A stretch of DNA of 59,185 bases, from positions 1 to 59,185 of the forward strand of contig JACQAZ010000026.1 of the NCBI GenBank assembly GCA_016194705.1. The letters run 5' to 3'. A program made the position numbers and the translations under genes. The notes below the pieces were generated by a model. The model was not told the origin of the DNA. It searched no databases and saw nothing but the letters and a program-made list of their open reading frames with translations. This stretch comes from Elusimicrobiota bacterium. Its GTDB lineage: Bacteria; Elusimicrobiota; Elusimicrobia; UBA1565; UBA9628. Of the stretch, positions 11,293-17,908 are shown in pieces. The first letter of the stretch is position 1; every line of letters starts with the position of its first letter.

Positions 11293-11692
11293 GAACGAGG
11301 ATATGAATCAGGTGCAGTTCGAGCAGATCAACACGCAGTTCGCCGAAATGCGCGCGGACATGAACGGCCGGTTCGACAAGGTAGATGAACGGTTCAGCAC
11401 GATAGACGCCCGGTTCAGCGAGGTCGACCGCGAACTCTCCGCGGTGAAGTCGTCCGTGGGTGAACTCAAGCGAGAGATGGGCGATCTCAAGCGCGAGACG
11501 GGCGATCTCAAGGGCGCCGTGCGGCGCACGGCGGTCGTCGTTTCCCAGATCAAAGGCGCCGTCTTCGACATTAAATGCGACATGGCGACCAAGGACGACC
11601 TTACGCGCCTGAGGTCGCACCTGGAGACGCGGATGGATTCTTTCGCCTCGGAAGTCGAGGCGGCCCGCGAGGAGCGCCTCCCCAAGGAGTAG
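11291..11692 (+). CDS. small coiled-coil protein
   Basis: This 133-residue hydrophilic protein has almost continuous heptad-like repeats. The units FAEMRADMNGRFDKVDERF, FSTIDARFSEVDREL and GELKREMGDLKRETGDL repeat every 7 or so residues, predicting a long coiled coil. There is no signal peptide or membrane segment. A GGAGG lies 5 nt before ATG 11291, but the promoter overlaps that ATG. The functional start may therefore be the Met at 11303 when transcribed from that promoter. The 3' end overlaps the opposite-strand ORF by 92 nt. Proteins of this type are common and mostly unassigned; no function is proposed. Confidence 0.6.
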   Translation: MNEDMNQVQFEQINTQFAEMRADMNGRFDKVDERFSTIDARFSEVDRELSAVKSSVGELKREMGDLKRETGDLKGAVRRTAVVVSQIKGAVFDIKCDMATKDDLTRLRSHLETRMDSFASEVEAAREERLPKE

Positions 11693-12101
11693 CTCCCCCA
11701 TCCGAGGGCGGCAGGACAAGCTCGGAGGGGTCCGACACGCCCAGCGGGCTCACGAGGGAACCGGAAGAAACGAAGAGCCGGGGAGCGGGGTACGCTGTCC
11801 GCGCCGCGGGCGGAGTCTCGGTCTGGCCGAACCCCAAGCGCCGGTAGATGGATATCCCCGTGGCGCGCTGGTCTTCCTCGTCCGAGCTCGTTCCCGGAGC
11901 CATCCCGTAGATCAGCCCGTTCTCGGCGGTCAGCTTGGGCAGCCTCGCGTCCGGCGGAACGGCGCCGCGGTCCCGGTAGGCCTCGAATGGATAATCCGGG
12001 TCGGCCAAGGTCAGCCAGACCACGCCCTTGATGTCCCAGACGGCGAGATTGGCCATCAGCAGCGCGAGGAAGGTCAGGGAGCCGCGTGTGCGGCGCTTCA
12101 T
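11601..12101 (-). CDS. hypothetical secreted or membrane-anchored protein
   Basis: This ORF of 166 residues opens with a basic N-terminus and a hydrophobic segment (MKRRTRGSLTFLALLMANLAV), a likely signal peptide or anchor. A polar body follows (DPDYPFEAYRDRG, GISIYRRLGFGQTE). The start at 12101 is supported by a TACTCT hexamer 6 nt upstream, the spacing seen at other leaderless-type starts here. The last 30 residues lie antisense to the coiled-coil gene and are low-complexity Pro/Gly/Arg, so the true end may be affected by overlap or decay. I recognise no family. Confidence 0.45.
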   Translation of the reverse strand: MKRRTRGSLTFLALLMANLAVWDIKGVVWLTLADPDYPFEAYRDRGAVPPDARLPKLTAENGLIYGMAPGTSSDEEDQRATGISIYRRLGFGQTETPPAARTAYPAPRLFVSSGSLVSPLGVSDPSELVLPPSDGGATPWGGAPRGPPRLPRRKNPSASPGATSGA

Positions 12102-12107
12102 GGCAAG

Positions 12108-12113
12108 AGAGTA
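12108..12113 (-). promoter_or_regulatory. TACTCT -10-like element, 6 nt before ATG
   Basis: On the reverse strand TACTCT ends 6 nt before the ATG at 12101, matching the placement of -10 elements at other first genes in the window. No good -35 is visible. Confidence 0.4.
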
Positions 12114-12176
12114 GCAGAACCGCATGAGCGGGGCGTTACGGGAGGCTAAAAGCAGGGTAAAAAAAGGTCCTACGAG

Positions 12177-12854
12177 CTAGGGCTTCTTCTTGACCAGGAG
12201 CTTGCCGGTCTTGGCGTCGATGAAATAATCGAAGTCGCCTCCGTTGCGGCCGACGATCCAGAAGGTCTCGCCGAACAGCGCGGCGTCGACAAAGCTGCGG
12301 CCGCCCCGCTCGGCCGTGCGCAGGTACGCATGGTACTCGTGATCGGGGTTCACGACCAGGCCGTACTTGCGTCCCAAGGCCAGGGCTTCGCCGCTGTCGA
12401 CGGACATCTCCCTCACGCAGCCGTCCGAATAGTAGAAAGCGGCGCCGGCCGAGTGGTAGCCCTTCGGGAAACGGTATTCATCGTACGGCAGCAGGTCGGG
12501 AGGGTTGGCAAGCGCGCCGATCCGCTCGATGATGGAAACCTCGCGGCGCTCTCGGCCGACTTCGTCCGTGGAGAAGATGAAATTGAATTCGTTGAAATAA
12601 ACTACCTTCGGCCCCGGCGGGTTCGAATAATGGCTGACGTTAATGTGGGCGTCGACCTTGCGCACGCAGGCCTCCGGACCCCAGCGCGAGCGCCCCTTCT
12701 TGACCGCGCCGCCCACCAGCCTTTGCGCGCCTTCGCCGAGCTGGGGAGCCTTAACCTCGGTCGAAGAGACGGCAACGCCCAGCCCCAGCATCAAAGCGGC
12801 GGCGATGGTCTTCCATCTCGCTCGCGTCCATTGGTTCACTGACCGCCGATCCAT
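12177..12854 (-). CDS. hypothetical exported protein
   Basis: This 225-residue protein has a basic start and hydrophobic segment (WKTIAAALMLGLGVAVSS) consistent with export or membrane anchoring. A soluble body follows with two Cys (EACVRK, DGCVRE) and a C-terminal segment DYFIDAKTGKLLVKKKP, which resembles the end of PepSY-like domains. The match is only to that short motif, so the family is not assigned. The ATG overlaps the stop of a 40-residue upstream ORF as TAATG, suggesting the two are translated together. Confidence 0.6.
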   Translation of the reverse strand: MDRRSVNQWTRARWKTIAAALMLGLGVAVSSTEVKAPQLGEGAQRLVGGAVKKGRSRWGPEACVRKVDAHINVSHYSNPPGPKVVYFNEFNFIFSTDEVGRERREVSIIERIGALANPPDLLPYDEYRFPKGYHSAGAAFYYSDGCVREMSVDSGEALALGRKYGLVVNPDHEYHAYLRTAERGGRSFVDAALFGETFWIVGRNGGDFDYFIDAKTGKLLVKKKP

Positions 12855-12976
12855 TAAGGGTCCTGGTTCGTGTTGAACTCGCGCCGCGCCACGCGCGAGA
12901 CCTCGGGCTTGAGATAGTCGAAGGCCGCCTTGAATTCCTCGCCGTGGTCCCGGCTCGCGATTTTATCAAAATTCAC
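12854..12976 (-). CDS. 40-residue ORF coupled to the downstream exported protein
   Basis: Reading leftwards from GTG 12976, the frame encodes a well-balanced 40-residue peptide. It begins MNFDKIASRDHGEEF, continues through AAFDYLKPEVSRVAR and ends REFNTNQDP. A purine-rich AAAGGGGG lies immediately before the GTG. The stop TAA overlaps the next gene's ATG (TAATG), which favours a real coupled gene over a chance ORF. The composition is acidic/basic helical with no membrane segment. No family is recognised; it could be a small regulator or partner of the exported protein. Confidence 0.5.
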   Translation of the reverse strand: MNFDKIASRDHGEEFKAAFDYLKPEVSRVARREFNTNQDP

Positions 12977-13029
12977 CCCCCTTTACCGTCTTTTTTACGG
13001 CCCGAAACAAAATGCGCGCCCTCCTCTTC

Positions 13030-13035
13030 CATAAT
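13030..13035 (+). promoter_or_regulatory. CATAAT -10 element, 6 nt before ATG
   Basis: CATAAT ends 6 nt before the ATG at 13042. This is the same spacing as at 8258 and 17897 and implies a leaderless start for the cpaB-like gene. Confidence 0.5.
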
Positions 13036-13041
13036 AACGGC

Positions 13042-13809
13042 ATGGAGAGCCGAAGGGTCCTGGTGCCGGTCTTGCTGGCGTTCGCCGCGGCCGGCCTCTA
13101 CCTCATGGTCCTGACGAGCAAGGAGAAAGCCCTGACGGAAGGCTACGAGACGGCGCAGGTCCTGGTCGCGACCGTCGACATCCCGGAGCGCACGGTGCTC
13201 AAATCCGACATGTTCGACGCGATGTCGGTGCCCCGCAAGTTCGTCCAGCAGGACGCCTTCGAGGTGCGCACCCGCTCGGACATGAACGTCATCTCGAACC
13301 TCGTCACGCGAGTCCGCGTCCCCAAGGGGAACCAGCTGACCGAGTCGTCCTTGATCGCGATGACGCCGGAGGCGGGGCTGAGCGTCAAGGTCCCTCCCGG
13401 CTACCGCGGCGCGGTCCTGCCGATCGACCCCGGCTTGAGGTCGCTGATCAAGCCGGGAGACCGCGTCGACGTCCTGCTGACCTTCGACGCCGTGCTCGAT
13501 GGAGGCGTGAGAGACAAGGCCACCGTCACGATCCTGCAGAACGTGCTGGTCATCTCGGTGGGCAACGATCTGGGCCAAGGCGTGACAGCGGGCCAGCACA
13601 AGGCGCTGGCGGAGAAGGACGACCGCGCCGCCGCCCTCTCCGACAAAGCGCTCATCAGCCTCGCCCTCAACCCCAACGAGCTGCAATACCTCGCCCTCAT
13701 GCAGCGCAAAGGCGACACGGCCATCGGCGTCCGGGGCCTGGGCGACTACGACATGCACCCCATCCCGGTCGTGTCGATCTACGGCCTCCTCAACGACAGC
13801 CGGCGCTGA
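13042..13809 (+). CDS. cpaB: CpaB/RcpC-like Flp pilus assembly protein
   Basis: This 255-residue protein has an N-terminal membrane anchor (VLVPVLLAFAAAGLYLMVL). A SAF-type domain follows (VATVDIPERTVLKSDMF) and then the CpaB core, with PPGYRGAVLPID, LIKPGDRVDVLLTF, LQNVLVISVG and SLALNPNELQYLALMQ. The order and spacing match CpaB/RcpC, a periplasmic component of Flp/Tad pili. No other tad genes are adjacent, so it is either an orphan or part of a dispersed system. I prefer ATG 13042 over an upstream Met because of the -10 element just ahead of it. Confidence 0.85.
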   Translation: MESRRVLVPVLLAFAAAGLYLMVLTSKEKALTEGYETAQVLVATVDIPERTVLKSDMFDAMSVPRKFVQQDAFEVRTRSDMNVISNLVTRVRVPKGNQLTESSLIAMTPEAGLSVKVPPGYRGAVLPIDPGLRSLIKPGDRVDVLLTFDAVLDGGVRDKATVTILQNVLVISVGNDLGQGVTAGQHKALAEKDDRAAALSDKALISLALNPNELQYLALMQRKGDTAIGVRGLGDYDMHPIPVVSIYGLLNDSRR

Positions 13810-13827
13810 GCGCCCCTCGATTCTAGG

Positions 13828-13833
13828 TATAAT
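13828..13833 (+). promoter_or_regulatory. TATAAT -10 element, 8 nt before rsmG
   Basis: A perfect TATAAT lies between cpaB and rsmG, ending 8 nt before the rsmG ATG. There is no Shine-Dalgarno between it and the ATG, so a leaderless or near-leaderless rsmG mRNA is likely. Confidence 0.55.
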
Positions 13834-13841
13834 CCTACCTC

Positions 13842-14498
13842 ATGGAAGAGGCCTTCGCGCTGCTGAGGGAGGCCGCCGCGGGCTGGGGCGTCGAATTGAC
13901 GCCGCACAAGCGGCGCCTCATCGAGGACTACGTCGGCGCGCTGCTCGCGGCCAACAAGACCGTCAACCTCACGGCCGAGACCGACGGCGAGGCCGTCCTC
14001 CTGCGGCACGTCGCCGACGGGCTGGCCGCGGTCCCGGTCCTCAAGAAGCATCTGGCCCAGGCCCATCCGCGCATCTGCGACGTCGGCTCAGGCGGCGGCT
14101 TCATCGGCATCGCCGTCAAGATCGCCTGGCCGGAGGCCGAGGTCACTCTCATGGAGGCGCTCGAGCGTAAGTTCAAGTTCCTCAACTTGGCGGCCGCGCG
14201 CACGGGACTCAAGGGCCTGCGCGTGCTCCGGAAGAAGGCCGGGCACGACCGGCTGGCCTCGTCCGAGACCGGCTACGACGCGGTCCTGGCCCGGGCCCTG
14301 GCCCCGCTGCCCGAAGCGTTGGCGGCCTGCCTGCCCCTGCTCAAGGAGGGGGGAATCTTCGTCGACTACCAATCAGACCGCGTCCGGTCGGATCAGATTC
14401 TGCTAGATGGGGTCTGCGCAAGATTGGTAGAGTCTCAGCCGTACCGGCTGCCGGCGGAGGACAAGGACCGCACTCTGGCCGTGTTCGCCCGAAAGTAG
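13842..14498 (+). CDS. rsmG: RsmG 16S rRNA (guanine-N7) methyltransferase
   Basis: RsmG methylates G527 of 16S rRNA (E. coli numbering) using S-adenosylmethionine. The 218-residue length is normal. Diagnostic segments are AANKTVNLTAETD, LLRHVADGLAAVP, the SAM-binding loop ICDVGSGGGFIGIAVKI, ERKFKFLNLAA and YDAVLARALAPLPEAL. It is often next to mnmG in other genomes; here it sits about 9 kb away from mnmG. Its own promoter lies just upstream and a Shine-Dalgarno-preceded membrane gene follows within 10 nt. Confidence 0.96.
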   Translation: MEEAFALLREAAAGWGVELTPHKRRLIEDYVGALLAANKTVNLTAETDGEAVLLRHVADGLAAVPVLKKHLAQAHPRICDVGSGGGFIGIAVKIAWPEAEVTLMEALERKFKFLNLAAARTGLKGLRVLRKKAGHDRLASSETGYDAVLARALAPLPEALAACLPLLKEGGIFVDYQSDRVRSDQILLDGVCARLVESQPYRLPAEDKDRTLAVFARK

Positions 14499-14507
14499 GA
14501 GGCTCGC

Positions 14508-15047
14508 ATGCAGATGCTCAACCGCTACTTCGTCCCCTTCGCGCTGATCCTGATCCTCTCGGCGATCTGGTTCAACGTGGAGAACCCCGCGGACTGGCGG
14601 CATTGGGACCCGAGCTACAAGCAGGCCCTTGTGATCCTCGCGGTCTCGATGGTCGTCAACTGGTATCTCTCGGCCAACACCTACCGCTACATCCACTGGG
14701 CCAAGCAGATGAAGATCCTGCAGGTCTGGCTCAACTTTATCTGGGCGGCGCCGCTGTTCTATCTGCTCCAGCCCTCTTGGGGCCCGATGTGGCTGCTCTT
14801 CGTGATGGCCCCGGTCACCGCCGCCCTCTTCACCGACCGTTGGCACACCTTGGGCTCGGCGGTCGTCAGCGCGGGCACGATGCTCGCGATCTACCACAAG
14901 CGGGGCCTCTTCCGCGAAGGCATGGGTCCCGCCGAGGGCATGGCCTGCGTCCACGCCTGCTTCATCGTCGTCTTCGCGCTTTTCGTCTACGGCCTCGAGC
15001 AGACCGCGCTGAGGCTTCGTGACGCAGCTTTGGGAAGAGCCCAATAG
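14508..15047 (+). CDS. hypothetical integral membrane protein
   Basis: This 179-residue protein has about five predicted transmembrane helices: FVPFALILILSAIWF, ALVILAVSMVVNWYL, LQVWLNFIWAAPLFYLL, MWLLFVMAPVTAALF and HACFIVVFALFVYGL. Aromatic residues are abundant. An AGGAGG Shine-Dalgarno precedes ATG 14508 and the gene follows rsmG by 9 nt, so it is probably cotranscribed. I do not recognise a family, and the neighbours give no functional clue. Confidence 0.65.
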   Translation: MQMLNRYFVPFALILILSAIWFNVENPADWRHWDPSYKQALVILAVSMVVNWYLSANTYRYIHWAKQMKILQVWLNFIWAAPLFYLLQPSWGPMWLLFVMAPVTAALFTDRWHTLGSAVVSAGTMLAIYHKRGLFREGMGPAEGMACVHACFIVVFALFVYGLEQTALRLRDAALGRAQ

Positions 15048-15064
15048 TCCGTTGGGCGCAGGCC

Positions 15065-15093
15065 TTGGAAAGTTGACCTAATGCCTGTACACT
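15065..15093 (+). promoter_or_regulatory. promoter for the metallopeptidase gene
   Basis: TTGGAA at 15065-15070 and TACACT at 15088-15093 are separated by 17 nt. The -10 ends 10 nt before ATG 15104 and no Shine-Dalgarno intervenes. Confidence 0.5.
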
Positions 15094-15103
15094 ATTAGCG
15101 CCT

Positions 15104-16270
15104 ATGGATGCCCTGCTCCGGGTCCGCGTCCTGATCTGGGTCCTCGTCCTGACGCTCTGGGGCGTCATGGTCTATCAGTTCCTCGGGGAAGAGGAGTCGG
15201 GGCAGGCGCAGACTCAGATGCAGCCCGTGCTCAACCCGTACTCCGCGAAAGCCCCTCCGGTTCCGGAATCCGCCGAGAAGCCTCCGCCGAATCCCTCCGA
15301 GATCGAGGCCCAGGCCCGGCTGCTCGCGGCCCAAACGCCGCCCCCGGACAAGGCCACGCCCGAGGAGCCCTCGGCCATGGCCGGCGGGCCTCCCGCGGAG
15401 AACCGGCCCTCTTCGCTCGACTTCATCCGGCCGCTGACGCCGGAGATCACCGTCGCCCCGCCGCCGCGGCGGAGGGGCCGGCGCATGCGGCGCGAGTCGC
15501 GCCTGGCGCACGAAGCGCCGCTCAAGATCCCGCCCGGCTTCGTCAAGAACGTCTCGCGCCACTTCGTCATCTACTCGGAGGGGGACGCGGTCTCCGAGCA
15601 GTTCGTCTCCCTGGCCGAGAACCTGCACGGAAACCTCATGCTTGATCTGGCCGCCTTCTCGCCTTGGGCCAGCGACGAGAAGGTCACGATCATCCTCTGC
15701 AAAAGCCAGGACACCTACCGCGAGGTCACGGGGCGCCCGGCGTGGTCGGGGGGGGCGAGCTCGGTCGTCAAACGCCTGCTCTACATCTACGAGAGCAACG
15801 AGCTGCCGGGCATCCTCGCCCACGAGCTCTGCCACATCTATTACGACGGCTTCTACCTCGAGGGACGGCCCGACCCGCTCTGGCTCTCCGAGGGCATGGC
15901 GACCTTGATCCAGGTCGAGCGCGGCCTGGCCGCGCCCGAGTGGCTGCGCGATAACATGCAGATCATCGAGAAGGGCGGAGGCTACACGATCGACGAGCTC
16001 ATGAGCGTGACGAGCACGTCGGGCGCCTCCGACGACAAGGTCCGCCTCTGGTACGCGCAATCCTACAGCCTCGTGCGCTTCCTGATCCGCTCGCAGTATC
16101 GCGCGAGCTTCTACAAATTCTCGGCGTATCTTCGCGACGGCAAGGACCCCACCCAGGCCCTCTACCGCGCCTACGGCATGCCCTACAACCGCCTCAAGGC
16201 CCTGGACTACGCCTGGCGCTACGACCTGACCAACAGCTCGCTCTCGAAGCTTTCGCGCGGAGACCGCTGA
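15104..16270 (+). CDS. membrane-anchored gluzincin metallopeptidase (MA-like)
   Basis: This 388-residue protein has an N-terminal membrane anchor (VLIWVLVLTLWGVMVYQFL). A Pro/Glu/Ala-rich linker to about residue 110 and a basic patch (RRRGRRMRRESR) come next. The catalytic domain carries HELCH at residues 240-244, and a downstream LSEGMA supplies the likely third zinc ligand Glu. This matches the peptidase MA-like gluzincin pattern. The active site probably faces the periplasm. The downstream DUF2079-like gene starts 5 nt after its stop, so the two likely form an operon. The substrate is unknown. Confidence 0.78.
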   Translation: MDALLRVRVLIWVLVLTLWGVMVYQFLGEEESGQAQTQMQPVLNPYSAKAPPVPESAEKPPPNPSEIEAQARLLAAQTPPPDKATPEEPSAMAGGPPAENRPSSLDFIRPLTPEITVAPPPRRRGRRMRRESRLAHEAPLKIPPGFVKNVSRHFVIYSEGDAVSEQFVSLAENLHGNLMLDLAAFSPWASDEKVTIILCKSQDTYREVTGRPAWSGGASSVVKRLLYIYESNELPGILAHELCHIYYDGFYLEGRPDPLWLSEGMATLIQVERGLAAPEWLRDNMQIIEKGGGYTIDELMSVTSTSGASDDKVRLWYAQSYSLVRFLIRSQYRASFYKFSAYLRDGKDPTQALYRAYGMPYNRLKALDYAWRYDLTNSSLSKLSRGDR

Positions 16271-16275
16271 CTCAA

Positions 16276-17829
16276 GTGGACACGAACTGGATTAGGCCCT
16301 ACTGCTTGGGCCTCGAGTGGCTTTGGGTCCTGCTCGGGCTGCTCTGCCTCCTGACGGCCGCCCTGCTCGCCGGCCGCGCGCTGCGCCTCGAAACGCTGGA
16401 AAAATTCCTCTCGCGCCTGGAGTCCGCTCCGCGCGTCTGCCCGGCCCCGGTCCTCGTCTTCGGCCTCGCGATCCCCGCCATCATCGTCATCTACAAATGG
16501 GCCCTGTTCCGCGCCTTTCAGCTCCTATGGGACTCGGGCAACATGGCCAACGTCGTGTGGAACGCGGCCCACGGCTACGGGCTCACCGGCAGCATGATCG
16601 GAGAGAAATCGTACCTCGCGATCCACTTCGCCTTCACCTTCGCGCTGCTGGCGCCGCTCGTGCGCCTGTGGCCGTCCATCTTCATCCTGATCGCGGCGCA
16701 GGGCGCGGCCGTGGGCAGCGCGGCTCTGGGCGCCTACCTCCTGGGCCGGCGGCTGGGCCGAGGACCGCTGCTGGGCTGGCTCTCGGCGCTGCTGACGCTG
16801 TCGAGCCCGCTATTCCACGGGAGCGCGATCTCGTTCCTCGACAACTCCATCTTCGCCTTCCCGTTATTCATCTGGTCCGCTTATTTCTGGGAGACGGGCC
16901 GCAAAGGACCGGCTCTGCTGCTGGGCTTGCTGCTGCTGACCACGAGCGAACAGATCCCCTTCCTTCTTTTCGGCGTCGGACTGCTCGCGCTGTCCAAACC
17001 CCGGGGCAGGCTCCCGGCCTTCGGCCTCATGGCGGGCGCCGCGCTTCTCTTCATCGCGGAGATGGCGGTCATCCGCAACGCCTGCGGGGATTGGAAGGAG
17101 GTCGGCCGCTACTGGGGCATGTTCGGCGCGCTAGGCGGCTCGCCGCCGGAGATCCTGCGCACCGCGCTGCAGCGTCCTTGGGCTTTACTCGTCGAGCTCG
17201 TCGATCCTCCGGCCAAAATATGGACCGTGGTGCGGACCCTGGGGAGCGCGGGCTTCCTGCCCCTGGCCTCGGGGTGGAGCCTGGCGCCGGCCCTGGCGGC
17301 CTGGCTGCCTCAGCAGCTGGCGGGAAGCGCGTTCGATTACCACTCCCTCCATGGGCACTACGGGGCGATCGTGGCGGGCCCGCTGCTGTGGTCGGCGATC
17401 AAGGGGCTTTGCCGCCTTCATCTCGAGCGGCGCGGCCTCCGCGCCCTTCCGGCGGCGCTGGCCCTGGCCGCCGCGGCCGCGGGCTTCTTGACGGCCGGCG
17501 CCTTCCTGCCCTATGATCGCTCGATGCCGCGGGCCTGGGCGTCCGCGGTGCCGCACGCGGCCGCCTACATCCCGGCCGACGCCAAGCTGTGGTGCGACGA
17601 ATACCTCGCCGCGCACTTCGCGATGAGGCGCCATCTCCGCGCCCTGCCGCGAGGGCCCAACCCGTTCTTCGAGACCGCCTTGTTCGACCCCGACCGCGTG
17701 CTCCTGTCCGCCTACTGGCTGCGGATCGCGGAGCCCGGGCAGCGCAAGCGAGTCTTGGACTATCTAGAGGAACGCCGTTTCGTGCGGGTGTTTCAGGAAG
17801 CGGACTTGGTCGTGCTGGCCAAGCCGTAA
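16276..17829 (+). CDS. DUF2079-like polytopic membrane protein
   Basis: This 517-residue protein has around ten transmembrane segments. A GTG start at 16276 lies 5 nt after the previous stop. The pattern LWDSGNMANVVWNAAHG, followed by HFAFTFALLAPLVRLWP and an AQGAAVGSAALGAYLL helix, matches DUF2079 membrane proteins. These are thought to be distantly related to GT-C glycosyltransferases. The C-terminal tail is soluble with IPADAKLWCDEYLAAHFA and LRIAEPGQRKRVLDYLEER. The biochemical role is unknown; cell-envelope glycan transfer is a reasonable guess only. Confidence 0.75.
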   Translation: MDTNWIRPYCLGLEWLWVLLGLLCLLTAALLAGRALRLETLEKFLSRLESAPRVCPAPVLVFGLAIPAIIVIYKWALFRAFQLLWDSGNMANVVWNAAHGYGLTGSMIGEKSYLAIHFAFTFALLAPLVRLWPSIFILIAAQGAAVGSAALGAYLLGRRLGRGPLLGWLSALLTLSSPLFHGSAISFLDNSIFAFPLFIWSAYFWETGRKGPALLLGLLLLTTSEQIPFLLFGVGLLALSKPRGRLPAFGLMAGAALLFIAEMAVIRNACGDWKEVGRYWGMFGALGGSPPEILRTALQRPWALLVELVDPPAKIWTVVRTLGSAGFLPLASGWSLAPALAAWLPQQLAGSAFDYHSLHGHYGAIVAGPLLWSAIKGLCRLHLERRGLRALPAALALAAAAAGFLTAGAFLPYDRSMPRAWASAVPHAAAYIPADAKLWCDEYLAAHFAMRRHLRALPRGPNPFFETALFDPDRVLLSAYWLRIAEPGQRKRVLDYLEERRFVRVFQEADLVVLAKP

Positions 17830-17896
17830 CGCGCGCCTCGGGCGCATCGAGAACAAGCCGGCTTAGCTCCGACGCCCCTCGCCGCCCGATTCACGC

Positions 17897-17902
17897 TATA
17901 AT
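17897..17902 (+). promoter_or_regulatory. TATAAT -10 element, 6 nt before GTG
   Basis: TATAAT ends 6 nt before GTG 17909, and the following bases CGGAGG/GTGAA are nearly the same as CGGTGG/GTGAA at 8264. A GGAGG also sits 9 nt before an in-frame ATG at 17918, so that start can use a Shine-Dalgarno if transcribed from further upstream. Confidence 0.55.
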
Positions 17903-17908
17903 CGGAGG

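Noticed and set aside
12751..12969. 72-residue reverse ORF overlapping the 40-residue ORF
   Set aside because: It is in another frame with Arg/Ser-rich shadow composition; the 40-residue frame has better composition and coupling.
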